DNA of 64,000 nucleotides from Prorocentrum cordatum. Its lineage: Eukaryota > Sar > Dinophyceae > Prorocentrales > Prorocentraceae. The DNA lies in contig CAUYUJ010000658.1 of NCBI GenBank assembly GCA_963575745.1, positions 122,501 through 186,500 of the forward strand. The letters run 5' to 3'. The translations under genes were made by a program, and so were the position numbers. Below are positions 10,715-21,735 of the stretch, one piece after another. The notes under the pieces are model-generated. The model had not been told where the DNA came from, ran no database searches, and worked only from the letters and a program-made list of their open reading frames with translations. The number at the start of each line of letters is the position of its first letter. Position 1 is the first letter of the stretch.

Positions 10715-11045
10715 CACGATATCCCCCTGACGCTTCTGGCGCTCATGGCACTCATGACGCTCTTGGCGCTCCTGACGCTCCACGCTCCTACTGACGCTCC
10801 TGATGCTCCCGACGCTCCCGACGCCCCCGGCGCCAACGCGACTCCATGCGACTCGACGCGTAGGTAATGCGGCACCGCGCAAACGACGCTCCCGACGCCC
10901 CCCGAGGCCCCCGACGCTCCCCAGGCCGCTGGCGCCCCTGACGCTCCCGACGCCCCTGACGCCCATGACGCTCCTGGCGCTCCGGGCGCTCCCGGCTCCA
11001 CGGACTGCCCCAGAAGCTTCAGGAGCTCCAGGAGCTTCACGGCGG
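10715..11045. repeat. GACGCTCCT minisatellite
   Basis: Degenerate units of about 9 bases (GACGCTCCT, GACGCCCCT, GGCGCTCCT). Open frames here carry repetitive Leu-Pro-Thr or Gly-Ala-Ser peptides and are not taken as genes. Confidence 0.8.
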
Positions 11046-11139
11046 ATGCTGAGGCGCTCCAGGCGCTTCAGACGCTCGGGATCTTCAGAAGCTTCGGAGG
11101 GTCCGAGGCGCAGAGTGCCCCATCTACTTTAACCCTTCT

Positions 11140-11416
11140 ACCTCCTCCTACTCCCCCTGCTCCTCCTCCTCCTCCTCCTCCTGCTGCTCCTCCTCCTCCT
11201 CCTCCTCCTCCTCCTGCTCCTCCTCCTCTTCCTGCTGCTCCTCCTCCTCCTCCTCCACAATCCTCCTCCTCCTCCCCCTCCTCCTCCTCCTCCTCCTCCT
11301 CCTCCTCCTCCTCCTCCTCCTCCTCCTCCTCATCATCCTCATCCTCATCCTCATCCTCAGCATCAGCATCAGCATCATCATCTGCATCATCATCTGCATC
11401 CTCATCATCAGCATCC

Positions 11417-11479
<63 letters not shown>

Positions 11480-11752
11480 GCATCAGCATCATCATCATCA
11501 GCATCATCATCAGCATCATCATCATCAGCAGCATCATCATCATCATAATCATCATAATCATCACCATCATCAGCATCATCATGATCATCATTATCATCAT
11601 CAGCAGCATCATCACCATCATCATCATCATCGTCATCATCATCAGCATCATCACCATCACCATCATCATCATCATCAGCATCATCATCAGTATCCTCATC
11701 ATCATCATCAGTATCCTCATCATCAGCAGTATCCTCATCATCATCAGTATCC

Positions 11753-11822
<70 letters not shown>

Positions 11823-12137
11823 ACTTATCATCAGCATCATCATCATAAACATCATCATCATCAGCATCATCATCAGCAGCAGCATCATCGTCATCATCCT
11901 GCTCCTGCTCCTCTTCATGCTGCTCCTCCTCCTCCTCCTCCTGCTCCTCCTCCTCCACCACGTCCTCGTCCTCATCCTGCTCCTCATCCTCCTCCTACCT
12001 CTTCCCACTTCCCTCCTCCTGCTCATCTTCCTCCTCCTCCTTCTCCACCTCCTGCTCCTCCCGCCTCCTCCTCATCCTCATCATCATCCTCATCCTCATC
12101 CTCATCCTCATCCTCATCCTCATCCTCATCCTCATCC

Positions 12138-12187
<50 letters not shown>
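11140..12187. repeat. Compound (TCC)n-(CAT)n-(TCC)n-(ATC)n array
   Basis: TCC at 11140-11330, CAT/ATC at about 11330-11900 with GTATCCTC phrases near 11690-11760, TCC again to about 12075, then ATCCTC hexamers and a pure CAT run to 12187. It ends about 130 bases before the ORF1 region of Element II. Confidence 0.95.
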
Positions 12188-12330
12188 GTCCCCGGTGCAT
12201 GTTGGCTTAGGCGGCCTTCTCCTGAACTTTCCATGCTCGCTAGAGTTGGCAGACAGCGCTGAGAACTTTCGCATCCACCATTCAGTCAGTCGGGCGGCGC
12301 GCGGCGGCCGCCGCCATTCTTGCCACTCTC

Positions 12331-13497
12331 GTGCACAGCCTCGGCGCTGCCAACAAGCCATGGCTCCGTCAAAGCGCTACCGCCCATACGTATGCTGTTC
12401 GCGCCAGGGATGCAAGGGATGGTCCCTACCATGTGGACCGCACTACCAAGTTCTGCCCGCAGCGTGGGTCCATCTTCCAGAAGTCCAGCTCTCAGGGGCA
12501 CTCTTCGTCCTACCCCAAGCCTCCCAAATTCGGCGGGAAGTCCCACGGAGACTCGGGCCATCGTCGTGGGAATCGCTGGGCCAGGTTCAAAGGAAATGGA
12601 CAGGAGGAGAACACTCGCCAGATCCCCCCAGAGCCCGAGGATGTCGCAACTAACCCCATCTCTATGTATCAGGATTTGGTCGCATTTTGGAAGCTTCGTG
12701 AAGGCACGGGGGGAGAGAATTATGTCAAAACCGTGATTTCTCTCAAGCAGGCGAAGACAACAGCTCTCCAGGGGAAGCCCGTGGAACAACAATGCCAGTC
12801 TCTCCGCGATCAGATCTCCGACGCCCAACGTAAGATCCAGAAGTTCACCGAGCAGATCGACCACAACGTCGCCGAGATCAGCCGCCTTGCCGACCAGGTC
12901 CTCACCCTACAGTCCGACAAGGCCAGCGCCACCGCCGAGCTCAAGCAGTTGGAGTGCCAGCCCGCAGTAGCAGTCCGTGCCGTTGCAGCTCAGGCCGCCC
13001 CAATTGCATCAGGAGCAGGAGGATCAGAATTCTTCCCGCAGGTCTTGCGGTTCATGGGCGAGCTCATGCAAGGACCCGTTGAAGGGGCCCCTCTAAGATC
13101 CAGACGCAGATCAATGAGCTCGAGAGGCCAATCGCCGAGGCCTACAGGTAGCAGCAGGCCCTTGCCAGAGCAGCCCGGCGCAGATGATGCAGTTTCAGTT
13201 GAGGCAGAAGATATTCCCACATCTCCGCGGGGACCCGCCGACCCCCATCAGCCCCAGCCACGGCAGCCTCAGCAGCCCCCGCGGGAAGCAGCGAATCAGC
13301 CTCAGCAGCAGCATCAGAAGCCTGACACAGAAACGGAGATGGACCAATCCGAGAGCAGCAAGCGCGGTCAGACTGCAGGAGCAGCCCTGCAGAGGGCGGG
13401 CATATCATTGAGTCAGCAGGAGATCACAGGGGAGCAAACAGCAAAAAAACTTAAGCAAGCAGCGGCAGCGAGAGCCAAGGACGGGTCTCGACTATAA
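12331..13497 (+). pseudogene. ORF1-like coiled-coil protein of Element II
   Basis: A 388-codon open frame ends at 13497. A frame ahead of it (about 12361-12480) carries a Cys-rich start (YVCCSRQGCKGW), which probably belonged to the same protein before a frameshift. Residues about 145-205 form a heptad-like stretch (DQISDAQRKIQKFTEQID and onward), which is a predicted coiled coil. The tail is Gln/Pro-rich, ending in a Lys-rich segment. RNA binding and multimerisation, as in other LINE ORF1 proteins, is inferred. This is the longest unbroken frame of Element II. Confidence 0.55.
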
Positions 13498-13529
13498 CAC
13501 CAGCCGCAGCAGCAAACATATCATCTTGA

Positions 13530-14200
13530 ATGGCAGGTTTTTGGAAACGTCGTCATTATCTGAGAATGTCATTGCGAGATGCTGCCAAGAGACACGCACT
13601 GGGGGATCGCATCACAGATGCCAAACACAGTGCCACAAAAAGGGGGAGATGCAGTCATTCACCATGTTTGACCTGCGGAGCCAATCGACCAATAGCGGCA
13701 GCATTCATTCTAGTGCGCGCAGGTTTTGCTGTGGGCATTGGCCCAGCCACCCTCCCACCTTTGGCCCCTACCAGCAGGATCTCAGCAATTATCCTTGAGC
13801 TCCCAGGACACTACCCGGTCGCCCTCCCCCCTGTACCCCGAGGACTCAGCAGGCCTCAGTTAGCTCAATCTCGACTCGCTGGCAGCCATCGGGTGGATGC
13901 AGAACCACCGCAACATGCCAATCTTTGCAACCGCGGATTTTAACGCGCCGCCGTCAGCCGTCAAGAAAACCAGTCTCATGGAAATGGGGGGCAACCAAGT
14001 TATCAGCTCCTCAGGCCCCACCTACTTCACGAAGAAAAGAAGGTCAAATCTGGACTACTTCATCGCCAGCAGCGTTTTGGGAGACTCGGTCCACAGCGTC
14101 AAGGTTCTCACCAGCTACCCGCTCTCGCCGCATAGACCAGTCGCAGCCCACTTCGAGTTAGGATGCAACCAGATTCTTCCCAGGATCAGAAAGTCCCAGC
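13530..14200 (+). pseudogene. APE-type endonuclease remnant of Element II
   Basis: The middle of the domain lies in frame 3 (ANRPIAAAFILVRAGFAVG near 13680-13735). The C-terminal half lies in frame 1: FATADFNAPPS with its Asp codon at 13936-13938 and Asn at 13942-13944, then RRSNLDYFIAS near 14040, then PLSPHRPVAAHFEL near 14118. The last motif is the catalytic His strand of this nuclease family. The N-terminal third with its Glu strand is not visible, so the domain is incomplete. Confidence 0.6.
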
Positions 14201-16110
14201 AGCTCCCCACAAGGCGCCCAGTGGGCCCCTTACCAGGATCCCCTCGACTTGCAGCAGCAGCAGTGCAGCAGCTTCAGCAGATCATCCAGGACCCAGACTC
14301 TTTAGACCAGCAAAAGCTCGTAGCTCTGCACGCTACCCTCGACGTTGTCGTCCTCGAGTTCGAAGCCTCAGTTGCGCGGCAGATAGACACGCCTCTCAGA
14401 TGTCGTGGCCAGCGTTGTCAGCCTCCGCGTATCATATGGGTGTCGGCAAAAGCTGAAGAGCTAAACCATCGAGCAAAATGGCAATCATACGCCACACCGT
14501 TGAGGTGGCTGAATAACCGTGGCATTGACGTGCAGAGAGCGTTGCATTTCGGTGTTACCAGCAGCCTGAGGGATGCACAGTCGGCCCCGCAGGACGCCCC
14601 GCAGGAGTTCCCAGCAGTTCAAGAGTTGCAGCCTCTCTCCAGTAAGTTCAGCCACTTCAGTGACGCCCTTCTCATTGGCATCCAGAGGGACGGGATGGAG
14701 GCGTCCAAGCAGCAAGCTCAGCACATTCTTGAAGAGCTGCAGGTGGATGTGACCAGCTTCCGCGACCAGGAGCGGTCTCGAGAAAGGCATCAAGCCACGG
14801 CCTCCCAGAAGCAGTGGGTCAAGGAGCAGATGACCTAAGGAGTTGGGCGGGCCCAGGATCCCAGGCAATCCAGAAGCGGCTGAGCTCCCGCCCATCGCGC
14901 CCCTCTCGCTCAGGAAAGCCATCTGGAATGTCAGCCACCAGACCTGCCAGGCGTGGGACGAAGTCCACCCCGAACATGTCGAGCTGCTTGCAGACGAGCA
15001 GCTCCAGATCTTCGCCGACCTTTTCACCTGCATCGAGCACGTTGGCACGATGCCTTCCCAGGTTCTGGCCAGCATCACCAACCTCATTCCCAAGCTGAAG
15101 GTCACTGGAGGGCCAGCCCGCCGCGGGATCAGGCCCCTCCCTGGGAATCATCGTGTCTGGACCTAACGTCGCCAGCAGGAAGCCCGACACTGGGAAAAGG
15201 ACCACCGCTGTACTTTCCTGGCGCGCCAAGCAAGCAGGAGCATCCTAAAACTCGTATGCCAGCAGTCCCCTCCCGCAAAGCAAGGCTCTGGGCGACGACC
15301 CAGCTCACTCAGGTTCGGTTGTATGGGGCTTGCCCAACTACTACGAACACATCAACAGGTCAGCCCTACAGCAGAGAGCCAGCAGCAGCTGTTTCAACGG
15401 ATAGATTTAGGTGTTATTCCCAACCTATACCAGGCGAGCAGGGTCGTGACCTACAACCACCTTATCCAGTAGTGTGTTTTCCCGTTCAGGGGTATCCCAG
15501 CAGGTAGTGGTGTTGCTGCATACTTGGTCCAGCAGGTTGTGGTGTTGCTGCATACTTGGTCCAGCAGATATATGGTAAGCAATCATTGCAGGCATGGGCC
15601 CAGGCCCACCCATGAGTGCAGCTCAGTAGTTTCATCGATGACATGTGAATGCAGATGTTCCACCAGTCCAAGAAACAGCTGGTCAAGCTATTGCACAACG
15701 CGTGCTTCCAGCTGCTCGCAGCCATCAAGCACGAATTGCAGTGCCAGAGTGCCGACAAGAAGTCGGTTGTCCTCGCCTCTCCCTGAGACATCCAGGTAGC
15801 CCTCGAGGCCGAATTAGGCAAGTACGCGGGCCCCCTCAAGCAGGCCTCGGTAGCGCCCAACCTGGGAGTCGACTTCAGATCAGGAAAGGCTCGCCGTCTT
15901 GGGATCAGCCAGTCCACCCTCAGAGCCAGAAACAGCAGACTCCAAGCCTGCACCCGCAGGCTTGCCAACCTCAAGAGAGCCCAAGGAGATACCCGCAAGA
16001 TCTACAATACAGGTCTCAATCAGGCGCACTTCTACTGGTCGGAGGTCGTAGGCCTCGACAACGTCAAGCTTCGCAAGTCGCAGTCGCTCTGCCTCAAGAT
16101 CGCGGGCCCA
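14201..16110 (+). pseudogene. Reverse transcriptase remnant of Element II
   Basis: The connector frame ends at 14838. The fingers read in frame 2 (CQAWDEVHPEHVELL near 14950, LIPKLKVTGGPARRGIRPL near 15090). Motif A reads VVWGLPNYYEHINRSAL near 15318-15368, where Gly stands in place of the catalytic Asp. Motif B is FRGIPAGSGVAAY at 15485-15523, inside a 32-base duplication. Motif C is FIDDM at 15631-15645, immediately followed by TGA. The post-palm region (NLGVDFRSGKARRLG and onward) runs in the motif C frame to about 16110. Frames change at least four times, so this RT is dead. Confidence 0.7.
15497..15560 (+). repeat. 32-bp tandem duplication in RT motif B
   Basis: The 32 bases at 15497-15528 are repeated at 15529-15560 with one difference (GTAGTGG versus GTTGTGG), and a third partial copy starts at 15561. 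Since 32 is not a multiple of three, the duplication itself breaks the frame after GIPAGSGVAAYLV. Confidence 0.95.
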
Positions 16111-16495
16111 AGGACCTCCTCTCGATCCAGGAGTATCTCGCTCTGCATCCTAGGCGACCCCTGCTGGAGACCAGCCGTGGGTCCAGCGCTCCTGTGGAGC
16201 CAGCTGGCGTGGCGAGCAGCCACAGGCACGGCCACCCAGGGCTTCAGCCTCCCAAGTTTGCGCAGGATGGCGGAGGCTGTGCTGAAAGCCGCGCCCAGAA
16301 CATGGAGCAGTTGAAAAGGCCCGCTAGGAGCAGCGTGTCTCAGCCTCCAGAGGATCCAGTGGGCATTCCCCCCGTTCGTGATCCAGGACAGCAAATAAAA
16401 CCAGCACAGCCTTACCAGCACCTCGCCCAGCCTCCTGCAGAACATTCTCAAGAAGACCTGGGAAGGAAGAACTACTTAAGGAAACAGTCTCAAAA

Positions 16496-16768
16496 ATGGG
16501 ACTCGAAGGGGCCCAGCTCAACACGGACGTTGCTCAGAAACGCATTAGGTCGACTAATTCCACCAGCATCGAGAAGACCACCCTGGTCGCATACCTCTAC
16601 CATGCTACATGGACGCGCAGTAAACTCAAGGCCGCAGGATACGCGGAGTCCTCGGGAGAGTGCACGTGTGGAGCGCCCTCTGATAACCTGCCCCATCGGC
16701 TTCTGGGATGCTCACTCACTGAGCCATACAGGGCCAACAGTTCCGCGCCAGATGAAATCGAGATTTAA
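16496..16768 (+). pseudogene. Zinc-knuckle segment of Element II
   Basis: A 90-codon frame contains ECTCGAPSDNLPHRLLGC. The pattern Cys-x-Cys-x4-Asp-x3-His-Arg-x3-Cys is common between RT and RNase H in LINEs of this sort. It lies downstream of RT in a new frame; the preceding 16110-16490 is degraded connector. Confidence 0.5.
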
Positions 16769-16884
16769 CCAGCCGGGACAACGCTCCCCTGGCCGCGGGC
16801 TGTCAAATAGAGCCTGATTTCGACATAAGAGCCCCGGAAGGGCTCGGCCTCTCTTCCGCGAAATTTGAGTCCGAGGATCCCGAG

Positions 16885-17620
16885 GCTACCCCTCAGACGG
16901 CCCTGGTGGGCAAAGCCAACGGCTCGGCCCTCAAGCATGGATGTTCTACGTGCGAAACCGCAGGCTGGGCCGTGGTTAAGACAAATGACGCTGGCGATGT
17001 CCTCGCAACTTTAACGGGCCAAATCGGCCGACTCCTCCCCCTGTCCTCTTCTGCTGCTGAGCACTGTGCCGTGCTTGCTGCTGCCACCTCCTCCTCCAGA
17101 ATTACACAGATGTCAGTGGATGATCAAGGCACTCTAGATTTGTACGCCACAGGACTTTCTCGGCGAAACCGATACGCTGGGATAGGACTACTCGCCAGAG
17201 CTGTCATAGGCTGGCATCATAATCTCAGGCTGTCCAAGGTCAAAGCCCACCAAAGTCGCGACGCCCATCCCGTTGGGTCTCCAGAGGGGGCCGCGGCCAT
17301 AGGCAACCATGGTCGGGGAGACGTAAGACCCGGGTACGGGGGACTCGGAAATCCCCGACGAGGTCGTCAAAAAAATGACGAGGCCGAGCCTGCATTTTGA
17401 CGAGGCCTCCCGCTGCAGACATCCCACGAAACTCCTCCTCGTCAAAATCCGAGGCGCGGTCGTCAAAAAACGATGGCGAACCCGAGTCCTGGCAAACCCG
17501 GGTCTTACGCTCCCCCGACATGGAGCTGACCGGGTTGATGGTGTCGCCTCTCGCATTTTCAACCGACCTTCGGAAGCTGAAGTAGACAGTTTTTCAGACC
17601 TCAGAGTAACCTGCTCAGTA
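16885..17620 (+). pseudogene. C-terminal RNase H of Element II, interrupted by a fold-back element
   Basis: In one frame: ANGSAL near 16915 (the usual first Asp has become Asn), TAGWAVVKTNDAGDVLA, SSAAEHCAV (Glu), SVDDQGTLD (second Asp), and LSKVKAHQSR (the strand with the His). It then reads AAAIGNH up to 17310, where a 206-bp element and a duplicated CATGG intervene. Skipping the insert continues GADRVDGVASRIF in register, restoring the usual Gly-Asn-x-x-Ala-Asp ending. First-Asp loss and the insertion both indicate a dead enzyme. Confidence 0.65.
17313..17518. mobile_element. FB-A: 206-bp fold-back (MITE-like) element
   Basis: The left arm begins TCGGGGAGACGTAAGACCCG. The right arm, read on the - strand, begins TCGGGGGAGCGTAAGACCCG, and similarity continues inward for about 40 bases. 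CATGG lies directly outside both ends (17308-17312 and 17519-17523), a 5-bp target duplication. Removing the element plus one CATGG restores the RNase H frame. The inner part carries GTCGTCAAAAAA-like inverted segments. There is no ORF, so it must have depended on a transposase elsewhere. Confidence 0.75.
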
Positions 17621-18780
17621 AGTTGTTACTCGACGTGACTCGTGCACTCCAGGAATGGCCCCCGATAGGACCCAGCACGTCCAAAGAAGGCTCTCGCCAA
17701 GCCCACCAAGTCACCAGTCAAAAGGGCGAGGAGGACAACGTCAAGAGGGCGGCCAACAACGACGAGACGAAAAGCAAAGGAGGCGAAACAAGGGCGCAGC
17801 ATCACATCGAGGCAGCGGACTCCAAGACGCACGAGGCCGCGAGCCTGCAGCAGGAGCACGAAAAGAGGGCGGGTGCACAGGCCGCTGCTTGCCGATGAGG
17901 CTCTTGAGCATCGAGCTCCGATCAGGACGGAGGAAAAAGGGCGAGGGAGAAAGGAAGGGCAACGGGTTCGACATCGGGGCACGCGCGGTCACCCTCCTGC
18001 TCCCACCTGCCCTCACCCTCCCCCCTCTCCTCCGCCCTCCTCCCTCCGCCCCTCCCCCCCCCCCCCCCCGGTATCCTTCCTGCTTGCCGTATCCCTCTGC
18101 CTTCCTTCCTCTCCCCCCTCCGTCCACTTTCCTGTCCTCGTCGCCGTCGTCGGAGTCGTCGTCACCATCCTCCCCCCTCGTCACCGTTCCCTCCTCCCAC
18201 CTCCCTCGCCATCCCTCCTCGCTCCTCCTCATCCTTCCTCCCTGCGTTTCCCGACTAGCCACAATGGGGGAAGCAAAGCTCGCGACCAGCCCAGGGGAGG
18301 CCCGGCGTACTGGCAGCCCCACGAGGGGGTTGGGGGGACGAAGCCGATGGTCTCCGCAGGGGGCCAAGAACTAGAGGCCGCCGGAACGAGGCTGAAGTCC
18401 ACAGGGCCAGAGGACCGCACCGCACCGCCCATGAACCGACGACGCACCGGCGATATCGAGATGGACGACCTCTGGGGAAACCATAAAAGGTACCGATGCC
18501 GCTACTCACTGGACCTCTCACGGGGCGCGTTCTGACCAGAATCCGGCCGTGGCGACGAAGGCCTCCCAGGAGGCCGAGAAAGACGAAAACGAAGGAAGGG
18601 GAACTGGCTATCGGTCGAACCTCCGTTCCCCGTGTGCATGCCTCGGATCCGTGCGTCTTTTTCGCAAGATGATCCCACATTGCTCCTCGACGGCCCTGGC
18701 CGAGAACGAATACACACGTCCGAGCGATGCCACGATAGCGGCATCGGTTCCTCGGTACCTCCTCTGAACCCCGTGCGCTC
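17621..18780. other. No recognisable gene; C16 tract
   Basis: Lys/Glu/Ala-rich open frames occur at about 17655-17900, and a pyrimidine-rich stretch with 16 consecutive C (about 18054-18069) follows. No domain is recognised. The part near 18440-18620 resembles 52430-52620 (shared CCGGCCGTGGCGAC and GACGAAAACGAAGG-like pieces), suggesting a diverged dispersed repeat. Confidence 0.4.
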
Positions 18781-18784
18781 GGTC

Positions 18785-18820
18785 GCGCCGCACCGCCGGC
18801 GCACCCCGGCGGTGCGGCGC
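18785..18820. repeat. Perfect 15-bp GC hairpin
   Basis: GCGCCGCACCGCCGG at 18785-18799, loop CGCACC, then the exact reverse complement at 18806-18820. The next pair outward also matches. It is very stable as single-stranded DNA or RNA. It has no T tail, so it is not a simple bacterial-type terminator. Confidence 0.9.
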
Positions 18821-18961
18821 GGCCCTCCCGCCCCCGTCTGTTCCAGGCCAGCTCGGGCGGCCTGGGCCGGCGAAGGGCAGCACTCGGGCCCAGGCTGCGG
18901 AGCGCGGGCACCTTCGCATCCCCGCAGGTGGCCTGATCTTGTCACGACGTCTGGAGGTAGA

Positions 18962-19140
18962 CGTGAAACAACAACTTCTGAACATAAGTTCTCGGGGATC
19001 TGCGCGGGCTTTGCGGATCGGAGCTGGGCCCTTCTCCCTGGCGCGCGGAGCCGCTTGACGGGCCCCCGCGCCGATCCGAGAAGTCCGCGCGGAATGCCGA
19101 GAAAGAATCATGCGTATGCCATTAATTGTCATTCGACTTC
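18962..19140. mobile_element. FB-B fold-back element, copy 2
   Basis: The left arm holds CTCGGGGATCTGCGCGG then GCGGATCGGAGCTGGGCCC. The right arm, read on -, holds TCGGCATTCCGCGCGGACTT then CTCGGATCGGCGCG. Both match the arms of the 54594-54792 copy, including the outer TAATGGCATACGCAT segment on the right. It is more diverged than the 54.6-kb copy, and no target duplication could be identified. Confidence 0.6.
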
Positions 19141-19242
19141 TGTCACACAGCACGGAGATCCAGGGACGCGACAAGACCTTGCAATCACCACCTCCAAAAT
19201 CGACCTGGAGCCAACACAACCCCCACAATTGTGTTGAACGCC

Positions 19243-19428
19243 CGACATACGTACGGAAAAAAGGGGCACGATGACCACCAACATATGCTGCCCAAAACCG
19301 GCAACGGCCGTTCCTGAGCAGGCGGCCTTCTGTCTCGAACGGACAACGTCTGCGTCGACACTGACAGCGAACCCTGTTCATAATGTGGTGTCGGTCGGTC
19401 TTTGCAACCATTATTTCCGTACAGTCGA
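19243..19428. mobile_element. FB-D fold-back element, copy 1
   Basis: The outer inverted ends are CGACATACGTACGGAAA (left) and its inverted match ending CCGTACAGTCG (right). The interior, CCAAAACCGGCAACGGCCG followed by GCAGGCGGC and CAACGTC, is collinear with 47085-47279. It has no coding capacity. Confidence 0.55.
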
Positions 19429-19795
19429 ACCTAGGCCAGAAGAACATCCCTCAAGAACATGAGACAGTCCGCCGTCGGCCAAAACGAACAAAACAGCCAA
19501 GGGTACCCTCCCCAGGATGCAAGAGAGAATCCAACGAACACGAAAAATCTGAGAGCACCCTCCCCGAACCGACCTCGACTTTCTACCTCGGTCCGACTGC
19601 ACCCATTTCGCTCGTACCAGGCACAGCCCCCCCCAATTGTCGCTCGCCGCCTCGCCCCCCCCCCCCCTCCGCACGGAGGCCGGGAGCAGGGCGGCCACCC
19701 TGCCCTCTGCAGCTCTATCAGCTTAAGCCCCGGGGCCGTGCAGGACTTGCTCTGGGGCGCGCGGCCGCGGCGCAGGGCGAAGCGCTACATTTCGA
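19429..19795. other. Spacer, no gene seen
   Basis: It contains a C-rich segment near 19620-19670 and leads into the TCC/CAT array. Open frames run into the array and are not credible. Confidence 0.4.
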
Positions 19796-19833
19796 CTCTT
19801 CCTCCTCCTCCTCCTCCTCCTCCTCGTCCTCCT

Positions 19834-19864
<31 letters not shown>

Positions 19865-19971
19865 ATCATCATCATCATCATCAGCAGCATCAGCATCAGC
19901 TCAGCATCAGCATCAGCATCAGCATCAGCATCATCATCATCATCATCATCCTCCTCCTCCTCCTCCTCCTC

Positions 19972-20031
<60 letters not shown>

Positions 20032-20354
20032 TGATCATCATCATCATTCATCATCAGCATCATCATCAGCATCATCAGCATCATCATCAGCATCATCATC
20101 ATCGTCATCACCATCATCACCATCAGCATCATCAGCATCGTCATCATCATCGTCATCGCCATCATCAACATCATCATCACCATCATCATCATCATCGTCA
20201 TCATCTTCGTTATCATCCTCATCCTCTTCCTCATCTCATCCTCATCCTCCTCCTTATCATCAGCATCAGCATCAGCAGCATCATCGTAATCGTCATCATC
20301 ATCATCATAAACAACAACATCATCATAATCATCATCAGCATCATCATCATCATG

Positions 20355-20447
<93 letters not shown>

Positions 20448-20480
20448 ATCATCATCCTCATCAGCATCATCATCATAATC
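19796..20480. repeat. Compound (TCC)n/(CAT)n array
   Basis: TCC at 19796-19860, then CAT/ATC with CAG and CGT variants to about 20480, including a near-pure CAT run around 20345-20415. Confidence 0.95.
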
Positions 20481-20534
20481 ATCATCATCCCCGACATCTT
20501 CCTACTTCGCCGCTGCAGCCGACCTCCCTCGTCG

Positions 20535-20800
20535 TCGTCCTCCTCCCCCGCCCACCCTCCTCCTCCTCCTCCTCCTCCATCTCCTCCTACTCCGCTTCCT
20601 CCTCCACCACCTACTCCTCCTCCTCCTCCTCCTCCTCCTCCTCCTCCTCCTCCTCCTCCTCCCTCCCCCTCCTCCTTCCTCTTCTCCTCCACCACGTCCA
20701 CCTACTCCCCCTTCTCCTCCTCCTCCTCCTCCTCCTCCTTCTCCTCCCTATACTGCTCCTCCTCCTCCTTCTCCTCATCCTCCTCCACCTCCTCATGATC
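20535..20800. repeat. (TCC)n array
   Basis: Imperfect TCC/CTC triplets with ACC and TTC variants, separated from the CAT block by about 55 bases. Confidence 0.9.
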
Positions 20801-21554
20801 CTTCGGATCCTCATCCTATTCCCCCGAGAAAACAACGCGAAAGGCAAGTAAAGAGAAGGGAGTGGGCTCAGGGGAGGGCGACGCAGGTCCACCCCACCTG
20901 CGAGCCCCACCTTAGCGGGATTGAACTCCCAAAAGGACCCTTCCTGCACTCGGCCCCGAGGAAGCGGAAACGGGCGGAACCGAAAGTGCCGCAACACGAG
21001 CACCAGGCCACCCGCCCCCCACCCAACCAAACTCGGTGGCTCCTGCGAGCCGTCCCCGAAACCTTCGGCGGACCGCCGCGAGGCACCAAAGCTATGTGAA
21101 ACCTCGATCGCCCGCGCTCTCCGCAGGTCACACACACATACCATACTTGTACCGCTTGCCCGCCTTATCAATGCAGTGCCCGTTAGGCTCAAGAATTGAC
21201 TGGAGGGTTTCCGGCTTGGGCCTTCCAGGCCGGCCTCCTAAACTTAGGGACATCCGGAACCTCTTTCGCGGCTGGGCCATCCATGACCTCCACAATCAAC
21301 CAAGCCGACTGTGATTAGAACCAGGGCAGCGCTTGACTTATGCTGGGCTTGGATGCGAGGGCTGGCGGGGCTCAAGCCGAACACGGAAGCATCTGGTCGG
21401 CTCGGACTCGGCGCCCCCGCGCGCGAGCCGGGACTCGCAGGGCCACACGTGCGCATGCGCGTTCCAGCGCAGGCCAGCGGAAACGAACCGCGTACGTCTG
21501 CAGACGTCCGTGGCCTCTAATTGGCCCGCCTCAGGGTGGCTGGTAGGAGCCTCT
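20801..21554. other. No recognisable gene
   Basis: Ordinary GC-rich sequence. Several frames of 70-130 codons are open on both strands, but none shows a motif or preferential composition. Confidence 0.4.
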
Positions 21555-21735
21555 GCCGGGCCAAGACACCCGACGTTGCGTTTTTTTCACAACGTCGACC
21601 CCCAAAAGGTCTGGACCCCTTCCCCGGGACCAGCTTTTCATCCCGAGTCGTTGTTTGACGGTCCCGAGGCCCGGGAAGGGCCCCGGAGGCCGAAAATAGC
21701 GAAAAAACGCCCGTCTTAATTTTTGTCACAAGGCG
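21555..21735 (+). repeat. Dispersed repeat R1, copy 2
   Basis: The + strand reads GGGACCAGCTTTTCATCCCG, then TTGACGGTCCCGAGGCCCGG, then GAGGCCGAAAATAGCGAAAA, then TTTTTGTCAC. This order matches 47950-48085 and the reverse of 9885-10030. Confidence 0.65.

Larger units (their letters stand above)
12320..17620 (+). mobile_element. Element II: decayed non-LTR retrotransposon
   Basis: A second LINE-like remnant, of a lineage different from Element I: coiled-coil ORF1, APE endonuclease, RT with a YYEHI-type motif A and a GIPAGSG motif B, a CxC...HR...C knuckle, then a C-terminal RNase H. All three + frames are used, with many stops. It starts about 130 bases after a CAT array and is itself interrupted by a fold-back element at 17313-17518. 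Edges are approximate, since no terminal repeat or poly(A) is visible. Confidence 0.75.
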
